Positions 27,663 to 37,052 of a DNA stretch of 64,000 nt are shown here, piece after piece. Made by a program: the position numbers and the translations under genes. Source of the stretch: Parerythrobacter_A sp963838735 (lineage in GTDB: Bacteria > Pseudomonadota > Alphaproteobacteria > Sphingomonadales > Sphingomonadaceae); the NCBI GenBank assembly GCA_963838735.1, contig CAWISG010000001.1, positions 1 through 64,000 of the forward strand. Direction: 5' to 3'. Within the stretch, counting starts at the first letter, position 1. Each line of letters opens with the position of its first letter. A model generated the notes under the pieces. The model worked only from the letters and a program-made list of their open reading frames with translations. It did no database searches and had not been told where the DNA came from.

Positions 27663-29822
27663 ATGCGCCTTCGCTCTCTCGTCCTGACCGCCTCGGCCTT
27701 TGCACTTGTCGCACCTGCGCTCGCCGCCGCACCGCTTGCAGCCCAGGAAATTACCATGCCGGAATACCCGCAGACCGAGACCGTCGATGTCGTGGAAACG
27801 ATCTTCGGGCAGGAAATCGCCGACCCCTATCGCTGGCTGGAAGACGATGTGCGCGAAAGCGAGCAGGTCGCCGCATGGGTCACCGCGCAGAACGCTGTGA
27901 CGGACGGCTTTCTGTCCGCGCTGCCGGGGCGAGAGGCTTACGAAGCGCGCATCAAGGAGCTGTTCGATTACGAACGCTTCGGCTTGCCGCGCGAGAAGGG
28001 CGGGCGCTATTTCTACACCCGCAATGACGGGTTGCAGAACCAGTCCGTACTTTACGTCCGCGAAGGGCTGGACGGCGAACCGCGTCAGCTCATCGACCCG
28101 AACGAATGGGCCGCCGATGGCGCGACCGCGCTGGCGGGCTGGGTGCCGAGCGAGGACGGCACGAAGCTCCTATACTCGATACAGGACGGCGGCAGCGACT
28201 GGCGCACGGTCCGCGTGATGGACGTGGCAACCGGCGAGCAGCTCGCCGACGAGGTCGAATGGGTAAAGTTTTCCGGCCTCGACTGGGCGAAGGACGGCTC
28301 CGGTTTCTACTACAGCCGTTTCCCCGCCACAGGCGAGGGCGAGACGTTCCAAGCGCTTAACACCGATCACAAGGTGTATTTTCACGAGCTGGGCCTCGAC
28401 CAGACCAAAGACGTGCTGATCTACGAAACACCCGACCAGCCCGACCTGAACCATTTCGCGACGGTCAGCGACGATGGCGGTAGCGTTGTCGTCACCTCCT
28501 CCAGCGGTACGGACGACCGGTACGAAGTCACGCTGATCAACCGTGAAACCGGCGATGCGCGCACTATCATTCCCGGCTTCGAGAACAATTACAGCTATGT
28601 CGGCAACACCGGCGGCCTGTTCTATTTCGTAACGAATGACGGCGCGCCGCTGATGAAGCTGGTGGCGATCGATACGGCGGACGATGCCGCCGTGCCCCGC
28701 ACGGTCATTGCCGAGGCGGAAGAGACACTTGGCGGCGTATCGCTCGTCGGCGGACGGCTGATCGCGACCTATCTGAAGGACGCCAAAAGCCTGGTGCGCG
28801 TGTTCGACATGGACGGCACGCTGGTGCGCGATGTCGCTCTGCCCGGTATTGGCAGCGCAGGCGGCTTTGGCGGCGATGCGGACGGAACCGAGACGTTCTA
28901 TTTTTTCAGCAGCTACAACACGCCGACCACCATCTATCGCTACGACGTACAGACTGGCGAAAGCGAGGCCTGGGCCACCCCCCAGGTCGCGATGAACCCG
29001 GATGATTACCGCGTCGAACAACGGTTTGTGACATCGAAGGACGGCACGAAGGTCCCGATGTTCCTGGTCCGCCGCGCCGATATTGCGGAGGCCGGTACGC
29101 CGGTACCGACGCTGCTCAACGGTTATGGCGGCTTCAATATCTCGCTTACTCCCGGCTTCTCGGCATCGCGCATTGCCTGGCTGGATGCCGGCGGTGCCTA
29201 TGCCGTCGCCAACATTCGCGGCGGCGGTGAATACGGAAAGGCCTGGCACGATGGCGGGCGGCTCGCGAACAAGCAGAACGTGTTCGACGATTTCATTGCA
29301 ACGGGCGAATATCTTAAGGCGGAGGGCATCGCAACGCCCGACGGTCTAGCCATCGAAGGCGGGTCCAATGGCGGCCTGCTGGTCGGTGCGGTCATCAACC
29401 AGCGCCCCGATCTGGTCGATGCCGCGCATCCGGCTGTCGGCGTCATGGACATGCTGCGGTTCGACCGGTTCACGGCGGGTCGTTACTGGGTCGACGATTA
29501 CGGCTATCCTTCCAAGGAAGCCGACTTTGCCAAGCTGCGCAGCTATTCGCCCTACCACAACGTCAAGGACGGTATCGATTATCCGGCGGTCCTGGTGACG
29601 ACCGCGGATACCGACGACCGCGTGGTCCCCGGTCACAGTTTCAAATACACCGCTGCGTTGCAGGCTGCGCAGCTGGGTGAGAAGCCGCAGATCATCCGCA
29701 TCGAAACGCGCGCCGGTCATGGGTCGGGCAAGCCGACCGACAAGGCGATCGAGGAAGCCGCGGATGTGGGCGCGTTCCTGGCGTATTTCACAGGGCTCGA
29801 CCTTGCGCCTGATGAGGAATGA
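27663..29822 (+). CDS. Secreted prolyl oligopeptidase (S9A family)
   Basis: The protein has 719 residues. A signal peptide (about 1-28, ends APLAAQ) points to the periplasm. An N-terminal cap segment PYRWLEDDVRES is typical of S9A. Blades of a beta-propeller fill about 60-430. The hydrolase domain contains GGSNGGLLVGAV (nucleophile Ser), a TADTDDRVVPGHSFKY segment (Asp) and TRAGHGSGKP (His). It cleaves short peptides after proline. The ATG has GGAG upstream. No operon partner; a palindrome follows the stop. Confidence 0.93.
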   Translation: MRLRSLVLTASAFALVAPALAAAPLAAQEITMPEYPQTETVDVVETIFGQEIADPYRWLEDDVRESEQVAAWVTAQNAVTDGFLSALPGREAYEARIKELFDYERFGLPREKGGRYFYTRNDGLQNQSVLYVREGLDGEPRQLIDPNEWAADGATALAGWVPSEDGTKLLYSIQDGGSDWRTVRVMDVATGEQLADEVEWVKFSGLDWAKDGSGFYYSRFPATGEGETFQALNTDHKVYFHELGLDQTKDVLIYETPDQPDLNHFATVSDDGGSVVVTSSSGTDDRYEVTLINRETGDARTIIPGFENNYSYVGNTGGLFYFVTNDGAPLMKLVAIDTADDAAVPRTVIAEAEETLGGVSLVGGRLIATYLKDAKSLVRVFDMDGTLVRDVALPGIGSAGGFGGDADGTETFYFFSSYNTPTTIYRYDVQTGESEAWATPQVAMNPDDYRVEQRFVTSKDGTKVPMFLVRRADIAEAGTPVPTLLNGYGGFNISLTPGFSASRIAWLDAGGAYAVANIRGGGEYGKAWHDGGRLANKQNVFDDFIATGEYLKAEGIATPDGLAIEGGSNGGLLVGAVINQRPDLVDAAHPAVGVMDMLRFDRFTAGRYWVDDYGYPSKEADFAKLRSYSPYHNVKDGIDYPAVLVTTADTDDRVVPGHSFKYTAALQAAQLGEKPQIIRIETRAGHGSGKPTDKAIEEAADVGAFLAYFTGLDLAPDEE

Positions 29823-29828
29823 TAGGCG

Positions 29829-29860
29829 TTGTTCAGGTAATTAACTATTTATCTGAACAA
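29829..29860. repeat. Near-perfect inverted repeat after the peptidase gene
   Basis: TTGTTCAGGTAA (29829-29840) and TTATCTGAACAA (29849-29860) are inverted copies with one mismatch and an eight-base AT-rich spacer. It sits seven bases after the peptidase stop and 100 bases before the next start. There is no T-run, so it could be an operator for the downstream gene or a mRNA-end hairpin. Confidence 0.65.
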
Positions 29861-29959
29861 CCGCTGTCGGCGCAATTCAGGCTCTTCTCACAGCAGGTGG
29901 TCCATAAAGGCGTTGTAATCGGGGCAAGAGGCTCCGATCAACGCAAGGATACCCAAGCC

Positions 29960-30505
29960 ATGAAGACCATTTCCAAAGCACTTGTCGGGACCGTCGCCGC
30001 AGGCGCGATGGCGATGGCCGTAGTGACTCCAGCGCAGGCGCGTGACCGTGATCGCGGACCCGATACCGGCGAAATTATTGCCGGTGCGTTGATCCTGGGT
30101 GGCATCGCTGCCGTGGCCGCCTCCGCCGGTAACGACCGCGACCGGTATCGCGACGGACGCTATGACAATCGTCGCTACGACGATCGTCGCTATAACGACA
30201 ATCGCTATCAGCGTCGTAGCCAGCGCGCCGTGAACCAATGCATCCGTGCCGTGGAACGCGATGCACGCCGCTCCGGATATCGTTTCGCCAACGTAACGCA
30301 AATCCGCGACGTGGATCGCGAACGTGGCGGCTGGGAAGTGCGCGGGCGTCTGGTGGTCGATGGCGATCGCGGCTTCGGACGCTACGACAATTATCGCGGC
30401 AACCGTCGCGGTTACAATCGAGACGATAGCGGCCGGTTCACTTGCGATTTCTCGCGGGGCCGTGTCGTCGACATCGACTATCGCGGCATTCGCGGGCTGC
30501 GCTAA
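29960..30505 (+). CDS. Secreted Tyr/Arg-rich protein, paralogue 1
   Basis: The protein has 181 residues from the ATG at 29960 (the longer frame upstream has no family support). A signal peptide ends at TPAQA. A small hydrophobic segment GEIIAGALILGGIAAVAASA comes next, then repeats of the type YDNRRYDDRRYNDNRY. The C-terminal half has VNQCIRAVERDAR...GYRFANVTQI and RFTCDFSRGRVVDIDYRG, a small domain with two cysteines. The same order appears in the next gene, so the two are tandem paralogues. The function is unknown; an envelope location is likely. Confidence 0.75.
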   Translation: MKTISKALVGTVAAGAMAMAVVTPAQARDRDRGPDTGEIIAGALILGGIAAVAASAGNDRDRYRDGRYDNRRYDDRRYNDNRYQRRSQRAVNQCIRAVERDARRSGYRFANVTQIRDVDRERGGWEVRGRLVVDGDRGFGRYDNYRGNRRGYNRDDSGRFTCDFSRGRVVDIDYRGIRGLR

Positions 30506-30591
30506 GTGCGCGACGACCAACAGCAGGCGGTTCAGACTGGCGACAGTCTGGACCGCTTAGCCATTCGAGCAGATTTTCTGGAGCCTTGCAC

Positions 30592-31341
30592 ATGACCAAA
30601 CCTTCCTTCCTTGGCACTTCCTCTGCGTTCGCTGCGGCGCTTGCGATGGCTGCCTCTCCGGCCACTGCTGCGGAATTTACGGCACCCGACGTGGTGCGCA
30701 CCGCTGTCGCGCCATCCGGCCCCGCCGCCTGGGAAAGCGAAGCCGTTTCGGTCGAACGCTATCGCCACTATCGAGGGCATCGCGGCTATCGCGGGCGCTA
30801 TCGCAACCGCATCGACGGCGGTGATATCCTTGCCGGTGTGCTGGTGCTGGGCGGGATTGCCGCCATTGCGTCGGCTGCATCGCGCAACAATGAGCGTCGC
30901 TATGACGACCGGCGCTATGACCGCCGCGCGTCTTCTCGCGGTTCTGGCATCGATAGCGCAGTCGACCAGTGTGTTGGCGCGGTCGAGCGGCGTTCGCGTG
31001 TGAACGAGATTTCCGATGCTGCGCGCGATGCAAGCGGATGGCGCGTGGCGGGCAGCATTGCGGACGGCAACAGCTTCGACTGCCGTATCGACAATAGTGG
31101 GCGCATTTCGAACATCTCCTATGGCCGCGCGCAGGTACGCTACGACGACGGCTATAGTGACAATGGGAACAGCAGCGCGACGTATGAGGACAACCAGTAC
31201 GACGCGCAGACCTATGCCGATGCGCGGCGGCGCCAGGACCAGTCCTACCAACCGGGCTACGTCTCACCCGAGTACCGCGAACCGGCCTATCCGGGTGGTC
31301 CGGGCCAAGGCGGTTACGCGGACGAAGACTACGGCGGTTAG
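30592..31341 (+). CDS. Secreted Tyr/Arg-rich protein, paralogue 2
   Basis: The protein has 249 residues with a signal peptide ending SPATAA. Its layout repeats that of the upstream gene: Arg/Tyr-rich RYRHYRGHRGYRGRYRNR, a hydrophobic GGDILAGVLVLGGIAAIASAA, repeats YDDRRYDRR, then VDQCVGAVERRSR...DASGWRV and FDCRIDNSGRISNISYG. It adds a disordered C-terminal tail rich in Gln, Tyr, Pro and Gly. The length and tail differ, so it is a diverged duplicate. The function is unknown. Confidence 0.7.
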   Translation: MTKPSFLGTSSAFAAALAMAASPATAAEFTAPDVVRTAVAPSGPAAWESEAVSVERYRHYRGHRGYRGRYRNRIDGGDILAGVLVLGGIAAIASAASRNNERRYDDRRYDRRASSRGSGIDSAVDQCVGAVERRSRVNEISDAARDASGWRVAGSIADGNSFDCRIDNSGRISNISYGRAQVRYDDGYSDNGNSSATYEDNQYDAQTYADARRRQDQSYQPGYVSPEYREPAYPGGPGQGGYADEDYGG

Positions 31342-31958
31342 TCCCCTCGATAGCCCGGCAGTGCCAGCGTAAACCGGATCGCGGCGCTGCGCACGGCGAA
31401 CCCGGCCAGCACCGCTCCGCCATACACCAGAGCGGTTGGCAACGTAGCCATTCGGCCGACTACGCACAGGCCCGCCGATACCGCTGCGGCAGTCACGTAG
31501 AGTTCGGGCCGCATGATGATCGACGGGCGGCCTGCAATCACGTCGCGGATGATCCCGCCGACGCATCCGGTGATGATGCCCATCAGCACCGCCGCCGTCG
31601 GCGCGACGCCATAGCTCAACGCCTTGGCGCTGCCCAATACGGCGTAGGCAGTAAGGCCGAGCCCGTCCGCATAGTCCAGCAAATCGCCCTCCCACCAGCG
31701 GGTCGGCGTGAACCATGCGACCAGCGCGGTGGCGAGGCAGACGGGCGCGATCCACGGGTCCGAGATCCAGAATACCGGCGCACCGATCAGCAGGTCGCGC
31801 ACGGTCCCGCCGCCCACGCCGGTCATCAGCGCAAAGAACGCCAGCGTGACGATCGTCTGCTTTTCCTTCGCCGCGATCACCGCACCGGACAGGGCGAACA
31901 GCGCCACGCCGATAATATCGAGCAGGTCGAGGACCGGGGTGAGGACGGTATTATCCAC
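31338..31958 (-). CDS. TRIC / UPF0126 family membrane protein
   Basis: The protein has 206 residues with about seven hydrophobic helices in two repeats of three, each carrying the family glycine/arginine motif: GVGGGTVRDLL and CVGGIIRDVI. Related bacterial TRIC proteins form potassium-permeable trimers; YicG and YadS of E. coli belong here. The stop overlaps the end of the convergent Tyr/Arg-rich gene by four bases, and its start overlaps the PepSY gene by eight. Confidence 0.85.
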   Translation of the reverse strand: MDNTVLTPVLDLLDIIGVALFALSGAVIAAKEKQTIVTLAFFALMTGVGGGTVRDLLIGAPVFWISDPWIAPVCLATALVAWFTPTRWWEGDLLDYADGLGLTAYAVLGSAKALSYGVAPTAAVLMGIITGCVGGIIRDVIAGRPSIIMRPELYVTAAAVSAGLCVVGRMATLPTALVYGGAVLAGFAVRSAAIRFTLALPGYRGD

Positions 31959-32652
31959 GGCCGACCGCTCCTGACTTGCGACGCGGCTTGCGGTGGCGGA
32001 ACATTAGGATGCAGCCGAACAGGACGCCGATGGCGCTGAGCGCGGCGAAGAGGATCAGCGTGGGGTGGGAGATCGTCTCGCGCTCCTGCAAGTCCATGAT
32101 GTGCAGCCCCCACATGAAATCGAAAATGCGCCACCACCGCGTGCGCACCGCCTCGATCTCGCCCGTGTCGCGCCCGACATAGACATGGGTACCATCCTCC
32201 AGCGCGACTTGCCAGACGGCCATCGGACGGCGGAAATCGAGGGGCACGGCATCCGCCTCGTACTGCGTTGCTGCAGCCACCGCATCCCCGCCCACGACCC
32301 CATCCGCCACTATGGAAAGTGCCTGCGCGCGAGTCACCTCGGAGATGCGCGCGCCGTCTTGCGTGAAGCGGGCCGTGCTGCCGTCCATATATGTCAGGTG
32401 CCAGATCGGTGCGCCTGCATCCGGCATCAGCGTGGCGGATTGCACCGTGCCGGGCGCAACTGCCACATTGCCGATGCGCGAGACTTGCAGGCCGGCCTGT
32501 TCGGCTTCGGTGCGAAGATGCGTGCCGCGCACTTCGTCTATCGGGCGTGACACCATGAACAGCCCGCTCAGCGTCCACATCAGCAGCGGCACCCCGACCA
32601 GCCAGCCAAGCCAGATATGCCACTTTGCAAGGCGTCGCAGCAGGCCGCTCAT
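31951..32652 (-). CDS. PepSY-associated membrane protein
   Basis: The protein has 233 residues. It has an N-terminal helix (KWHIWLGWLVGVPLLMWTLSGLF), a periplasmic PepSY-like domain with QVALEDGTHVYVGRDTGEIEAVR, then RWWRIFDFMWGLHIMDLQER and a final helix. This short PepSY-TM layout is often found near ferric-uptake genes and probably handles redox or iron-siderophore steps, but no such partner is adjacent. It overlaps the TRIC gene and probably shares its mRNA. Confidence 0.8.
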   Translation of the reverse strand: MSGLLRRLAKWHIWLGWLVGVPLLMWTLSGLFMVSRPIDEVRGTHLRTEAEQAGLQVSRIGNVAVAPGTVQSATLMPDAGAPIWHLTYMDGSTARFTQDGARISEVTRAQALSIVADGVVGGDAVAAATQYEADAVPLDFRRPMAVWQVALEDGTHVYVGRDTGEIEAVRTRWWRIFDFMWGLHIMDLQERETISHPTLILFAALSAIGVLFGCILMFRHRKPRRKSGAVGRG

Positions 32653-32806
32653 CGTGCGTGCTCGATGCGGAAACGAAGAGACATGGACCGGGTGTTACAC
32701 TGTCCAAGGGGCGAAAGGCGGATGCGGCAAAAGGCGTGCGTCATAGCGCGGCAAATACCGGTGCAGGCGCATGTAGGACAGGGCTTTTTCGCAGTGCCAA
32801 AGCGGA

Positions 32807-33223
32807 TCAGTCGCTGGCGAACAGCTTTGCCGCATCGGCCATCGCCTTCACTTCCAGCGCGTTGCCGCTGGGGTCGCGGAAGAACATCGTCGCCTGCTCG
32901 CCCGGCTCCCCGGCAAAGCGAACCGTGGGCGCGATCACGAAGTCGGTGTCGGCTGCCGTCAGCCGGTCAGCCATCGCGCGCCAGTCCGCCATCGGCAACA
33001 CCACGCCGAAATGCGGCACCGGCACATCGTCGCCATCCACCGGATTGCTGTGCGATGCCGCCTGCGGGGCGAGGTGCGCGACAATCTGGTGTCCGAAGAA
33101 ATCGAAATCCACCCAGTCATCCGCGCTGCGCCCTTGGGCGCAGCCTAGCAGCCCTGCATAAAATGCGCGCGCGGCGGTGAGGTCGTGCACCGGAAAAGCG
33201 AGGTGGAACGGGGGCAGGGTCAT
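32807..33223 (-). CDS. VOC family (glyoxalase-like) protein
   Basis: The protein has 138 residues with the beta-alpha-beta-beta-beta repeats of the vicinal-oxygen-chelate fold: FHLAFPVHDLTAARAFYAGLLGC, VDFDFFGHQIVAHL, VPHFGVVLPMADW and FFRDPSGNALEVKAM. Likely metal ligands are the His of HLAFPV, a His in VPHFG and Glu of ALEVK. The substrate is unknown. The ATG overlaps the stop of the upstream membrane gene by four bases. The 154 bases after PepSY's start hold nothing recognised. Confidence 0.8.
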   Translation of the reverse strand: MTLPPFHLAFPVHDLTAARAFYAGLLGCAQGRSADDWVDFDFFGHQIVAHLAPQAASHSNPVDGDDVPVPHFGVVLPMADWRAMADRLTAADTDFVIAPTVRFAGEPGEQATMFFRDPSGNALEVKAMADAAKLFASD

Positions 33224-34074
33224 CGCGCGCGTATCCCGTGCAGGCCCATCGCGAGGCCGAAACCCAGTATCGGGGCCGCGCCATAACCGACCAGCGGCAT
33301 CGGATAGTATGAAATGAGCGCCATGACGATGAAGCCGAACAGCGTACCCGCCAGCGCGAACCGTGCACCGCGGGAGAGCGGGACGGCGAACAGCAGCAGG
33401 CAGAACGACGCCAGCAGCGTGAGCGCGAGCAGCACGGTGAAGAGAATGCTCGTTTGCGCCGCATCAATCAGCACGCGCTCGACAAACGGCTGGGCCTTGA
33501 CTTCGCCGGTAAGCGCCATCGCGATGGATGCAACGAAACCGATAATGGCGACGACCCCGAACTGCCAGTTGCGCGTCACATGATGGATGCCCACGGCGGC
33601 GAAGGTTAGGGCAAAGCCTGTCGCCGCATCCGGCTGTAACAGGACGGTAAACATAGCGAGGACAAGCATTGCCGGACCGAAGCGCGTGTTATGCGCCGCT
33701 AGCATGGCAAGCGCAGGCGTGACCAGCATGCCGGTATGAAGCGCCACCGGGCCAAGCGATACCCAGCGGCTGACCGCATCGCCGGTAATGGAGCGAACCT
33801 CCGGCCCGATCACCAGCGGACTGAGCATGATGATGAGCAGCGCCGCGAACAGCACGCCACGGCTGGTCGCCGTATGCGGACCGCGTCCGAACCATATCCA
33901 CAACGCGGCCAGTGCAAGCGCAGCAAGATTGACGATCGGGAAATGCGCGGGCGCTTTCGCCGCCCACATCCAGGCCGCGCCAGCCGCAACCGGTATCGCC
34001 AACACCAGTAACGAGGCGATACGCGGTGGATCGAGCGAAACGGGCGGCTGGTTGCACACAGACCAAGCCGCCAC
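33220..34074 (-). CDS. Polytopic membrane protein, unknown function
   Basis: The protein has 284 residues from a GTG start one base after the lpdA stop. It has about eight hydrophobic segments (for example IASLLVLAIPVAAGAAWMW and TSILFTVLLALTLLASFCLLL). LQPDAATGFALTFAAVG resembles a FtsW/RodA-like QPD motif, but the protein lacks the rest of that family, so I do not assign it. It is likely cotranscribed with lpdA and coupled to the VOC gene. Confidence 0.6.
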   Translation of the reverse strand: MAAWSVCNQPPVSLDPPRIASLLVLAIPVAAGAAWMWAAKAPAHFPIVNLAALALAALWIWFGRGPHTATSRGVLFAALLIIMLSPLVIGPEVRSITGDAVSRWVSLGPVALHTGMLVTPALAMLAAHNTRFGPAMLVLAMFTVLLQPDAATGFALTFAAVGIHHVTRNWQFGVVAIIGFVASIAMALTGEVKAQPFVERVLIDAAQTSILFTVLLALTLLASFCLLLFAVPLSRGARFALAGTLFGFIVMALISYYPMPLVGYGAAPILGFGLAMGLHGIRAR

Positions 34075-34075
34075 G

Positions 34076-35491
34076 TCAGATATGGATGGCCTTGCCCTGC
34101 ACGCCCATCGCCGCTTCCTTCAACGCTTCGGAATGCGTCGGGTGAGCATGGCAGGTATAGGCGATATCCTCGCTGGTCGCACCGAATTCCAGCGCCTGCG
34201 CGGCCTGCGCGATCATCGTGCCTGCCACCGCATTGATGGCCCACACACCCAGCACGCGATCGGTTTCTGCCTCCGCGATGACTTTCACGAAGCCGTCCGT
34301 CTGGTGGTTGGTTTTCGCCCGGCTGTTGGCCATCATCGGGAACTTGCCGATCTTGACCGCTTTCCTGTCGCCCATCTTCTCAACCGCTTCTTCCTCGGTC
34401 AGGCCGACGCCGGCGAATTCAGGCATGGTATAGACGACACCGGGAATGATGGCGTGGTTCACTATGCCGGTCTGGCCGACTATGTTTTCGGCCACAGCAA
34501 TGCCTTCGTCCTCCGCCTTGTGCGCCAGCATGGGGCCGGGAACGACGTCGCCGATAGCCCAGACGCCATCCACTTTCGTGCGGAAATCGTCTTCAATCTC
34601 GATCTGGTGACGGTCGTTGGTTTCGATGCCGATGGCGTCGAGGCCCAGCCCTTCGGTGTTGGGCCGCCGCCCGATGCAGACCAGCACCGCCTCGGCTTCA
34701 AGTACTTCCGCGTCGCCGCCCTTGGATGGTTCGATGGTGACCGTCGCGGTCTTGCCCTTGGCCTCAACACCGGTGACCTTGGTGTTGAGACGCAGCGTCA
34801 TGCCTTGCTTCTTAAAAATCTTGGCCGCTTCCTTGCGCACATCGCCATCCATGCCGGGCAGAAGCTGGTCGAGATATTCAACCACAGTGACCTCGGCCCC
34901 CAATCGCCGCCAGATCGAGCCCATTTCCAGACCGATCACGCCGCCACCGATCACGACCATGCGCTTCGGCACGGCCTTCAGTTCCAGCGCGCCGGTGGAG
35001 TCGACAACCACGCCGCCCGCATTGTCCACTTCGACCCCAGGCAGGGGCGTTACGCTTGAGCCGGTGGCGATAACGATGTCCTTTGCCGTGACGGTTTCGT
35101 CGCCGACGGTGACAGTATGCGCGTCCTGGAAGGTGGCATGGCCCTTTTTCCAGTCGACCTTGTTCTTTTTGAACAGAAAGGCGACGCCCTTGGTTAGCCC
35201 ATCGACCGACTCTTCGCGAGAGGCGTGCATTTTCGCCAAGTCCAGCTTGGGCTTAACGTCGATGCCCATATCGGCCATCGCGCCGTTGCTGGCGGCGTCG
35301 AAATACTCGCTCGCATGCAGCATGGCCTTGGAGGGGATGCAGCCGACGTTGAGACAAGTCCCGCCCAGCGCTTCGCGGCTTTCCGCACAGGCCGTTTTCA
35401 GGCCGAGCTGTGCCGCGCGGATAGCGGCAACATAGCCGCCGGGTCCGGCACCGATAACAAGGACGTCGTAATCGTAGGAATGGTCAGCCAA
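34076..35491 (-). CDS. lpdA: Dihydrolipoamide dehydrogenase (E3)
   Basis: The protein has 471 residues from a TTG start (MADHSYDYDVLVIGAGPGGY), with GGAG in the right place; a longer frame upstream lacks support. It reoxidises dihydrolipoate on the E2 of 2-oxoglutarate dehydrogenase. The FAD motif GAGPGGYVAA is at residues 12-21, the redox disulfide in GGTCLNVGCIPSK, the NAD site in VVIGGGVIGLEMGS and the catalytic His in AHPTHSEALKEA. It is the end of the odhAB block. The small lipoprotein gene overlaps its start. Confidence 0.95.
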   Translation of the reverse strand: MADHSYDYDVLVIGAGPGGYVAAIRAAQLGLKTACAESREALGGTCLNVGCIPSKAMLHASEYFDAASNGAMADMGIDVKPKLDLAKMHASREESVDGLTKGVAFLFKKNKVDWKKGHATFQDAHTVTVGDETVTAKDIVIATGSSVTPLPGVEVDNAGGVVVDSTGALELKAVPKRMVVIGGGVIGLEMGSIWRRLGAEVTVVEYLDQLLPGMDGDVRKEAAKIFKKQGMTLRLNTKVTGVEAKGKTATVTIEPSKGGDAEVLEAEAVLVCIGRRPNTEGLGLDAIGIETNDRHQIEIEDDFRTKVDGVWAIGDVVPGPMLAHKAEDEGIAVAENIVGQTGIVNHAIIPGVVYTMPEFAGVGLTEEEAVEKMGDRKAVKIGKFPMMANSRAKTNHQTDGFVKVIAEAETDRVLGVWAINAVAGTMIAQAAQALEFGATSEDIAYTCHAHPTHSEALKEAAMGVQGKAIHI

Positions 35492-35795
35492 TCGGAGTCT
35501 CCGCTTCGGTATCAGGGGTCGCCGCGCCGGTATCAGCAACACAGGCAAGCACGATTTCCTGCACTCTTGCCCGGTCGACCTGCGAGATTTCTTCGGCGTT
35601 TTTCTGCATAAAGGTGTTTGCCGTGCATTCGCATATGGGCGCGATCTGGTCGCCTGCAATGCCGATGCCTTCGCTAACGGACTTGCATTGCTCGACCACA
35701 GTGCCACGCACCTGGTTGCCCACCTGCTCCATGGCCATATCGCAGGAGGCCAAAAGTCCGGCCGCACTGATTATCGCAGGAATTTTGTATGTCAT
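35484..35795 (-). CDS. Small putative lipoprotein between sucB and lpdA
   Basis: The protein has about 103 residues from the ATG at 35795 (an earlier ATG at 35816 overlaps sucB's end). It begins MTYKIPAIISAAGLLASCDM, which has a lipobox-like LASC, so it may be anchored in the membrane. The rest has three further cysteines in QCKSV and CECTANTF and is helical (ISQVDRARVQEIVLACV). No family was recognised. Its end overlaps the lpdA TTG start by eight bases, so lpdA translation is likely coupled to it. Confidence 0.6.
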   Translation of the reverse strand: MTYKIPAIISAAGLLASCDMAMEQVGNQVRGTVVEQCKSVSEGIGIAGDQIAPICECTANTFMQKNAEEISQVDRARVQEIVLACVADTGAATPDTEAETPIG

Positions 35796-35816
35796 TGTCG
35801 GATTGTTCCAATGCAA

Positions 35817-37040
<1,224 letters not shown>

Positions 37041-37052
37041 GTTGTGCGTTCC

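Noticed and set aside
33610..33700. FtsW/RodA-like QPD motif in the membrane protein at 33220
   Set aside because: Only LQPDAATG is present and the rest of the SEDS fold is not; kept as unknown.
33788..35059. 423-codon plus-strand frame opposite lpdA and the membrane gene
   Set aside because: The minus-strand genes have clear motifs (FAD, redox disulfide); the plus frame is low-complexity His/Arg/Asp sequence.
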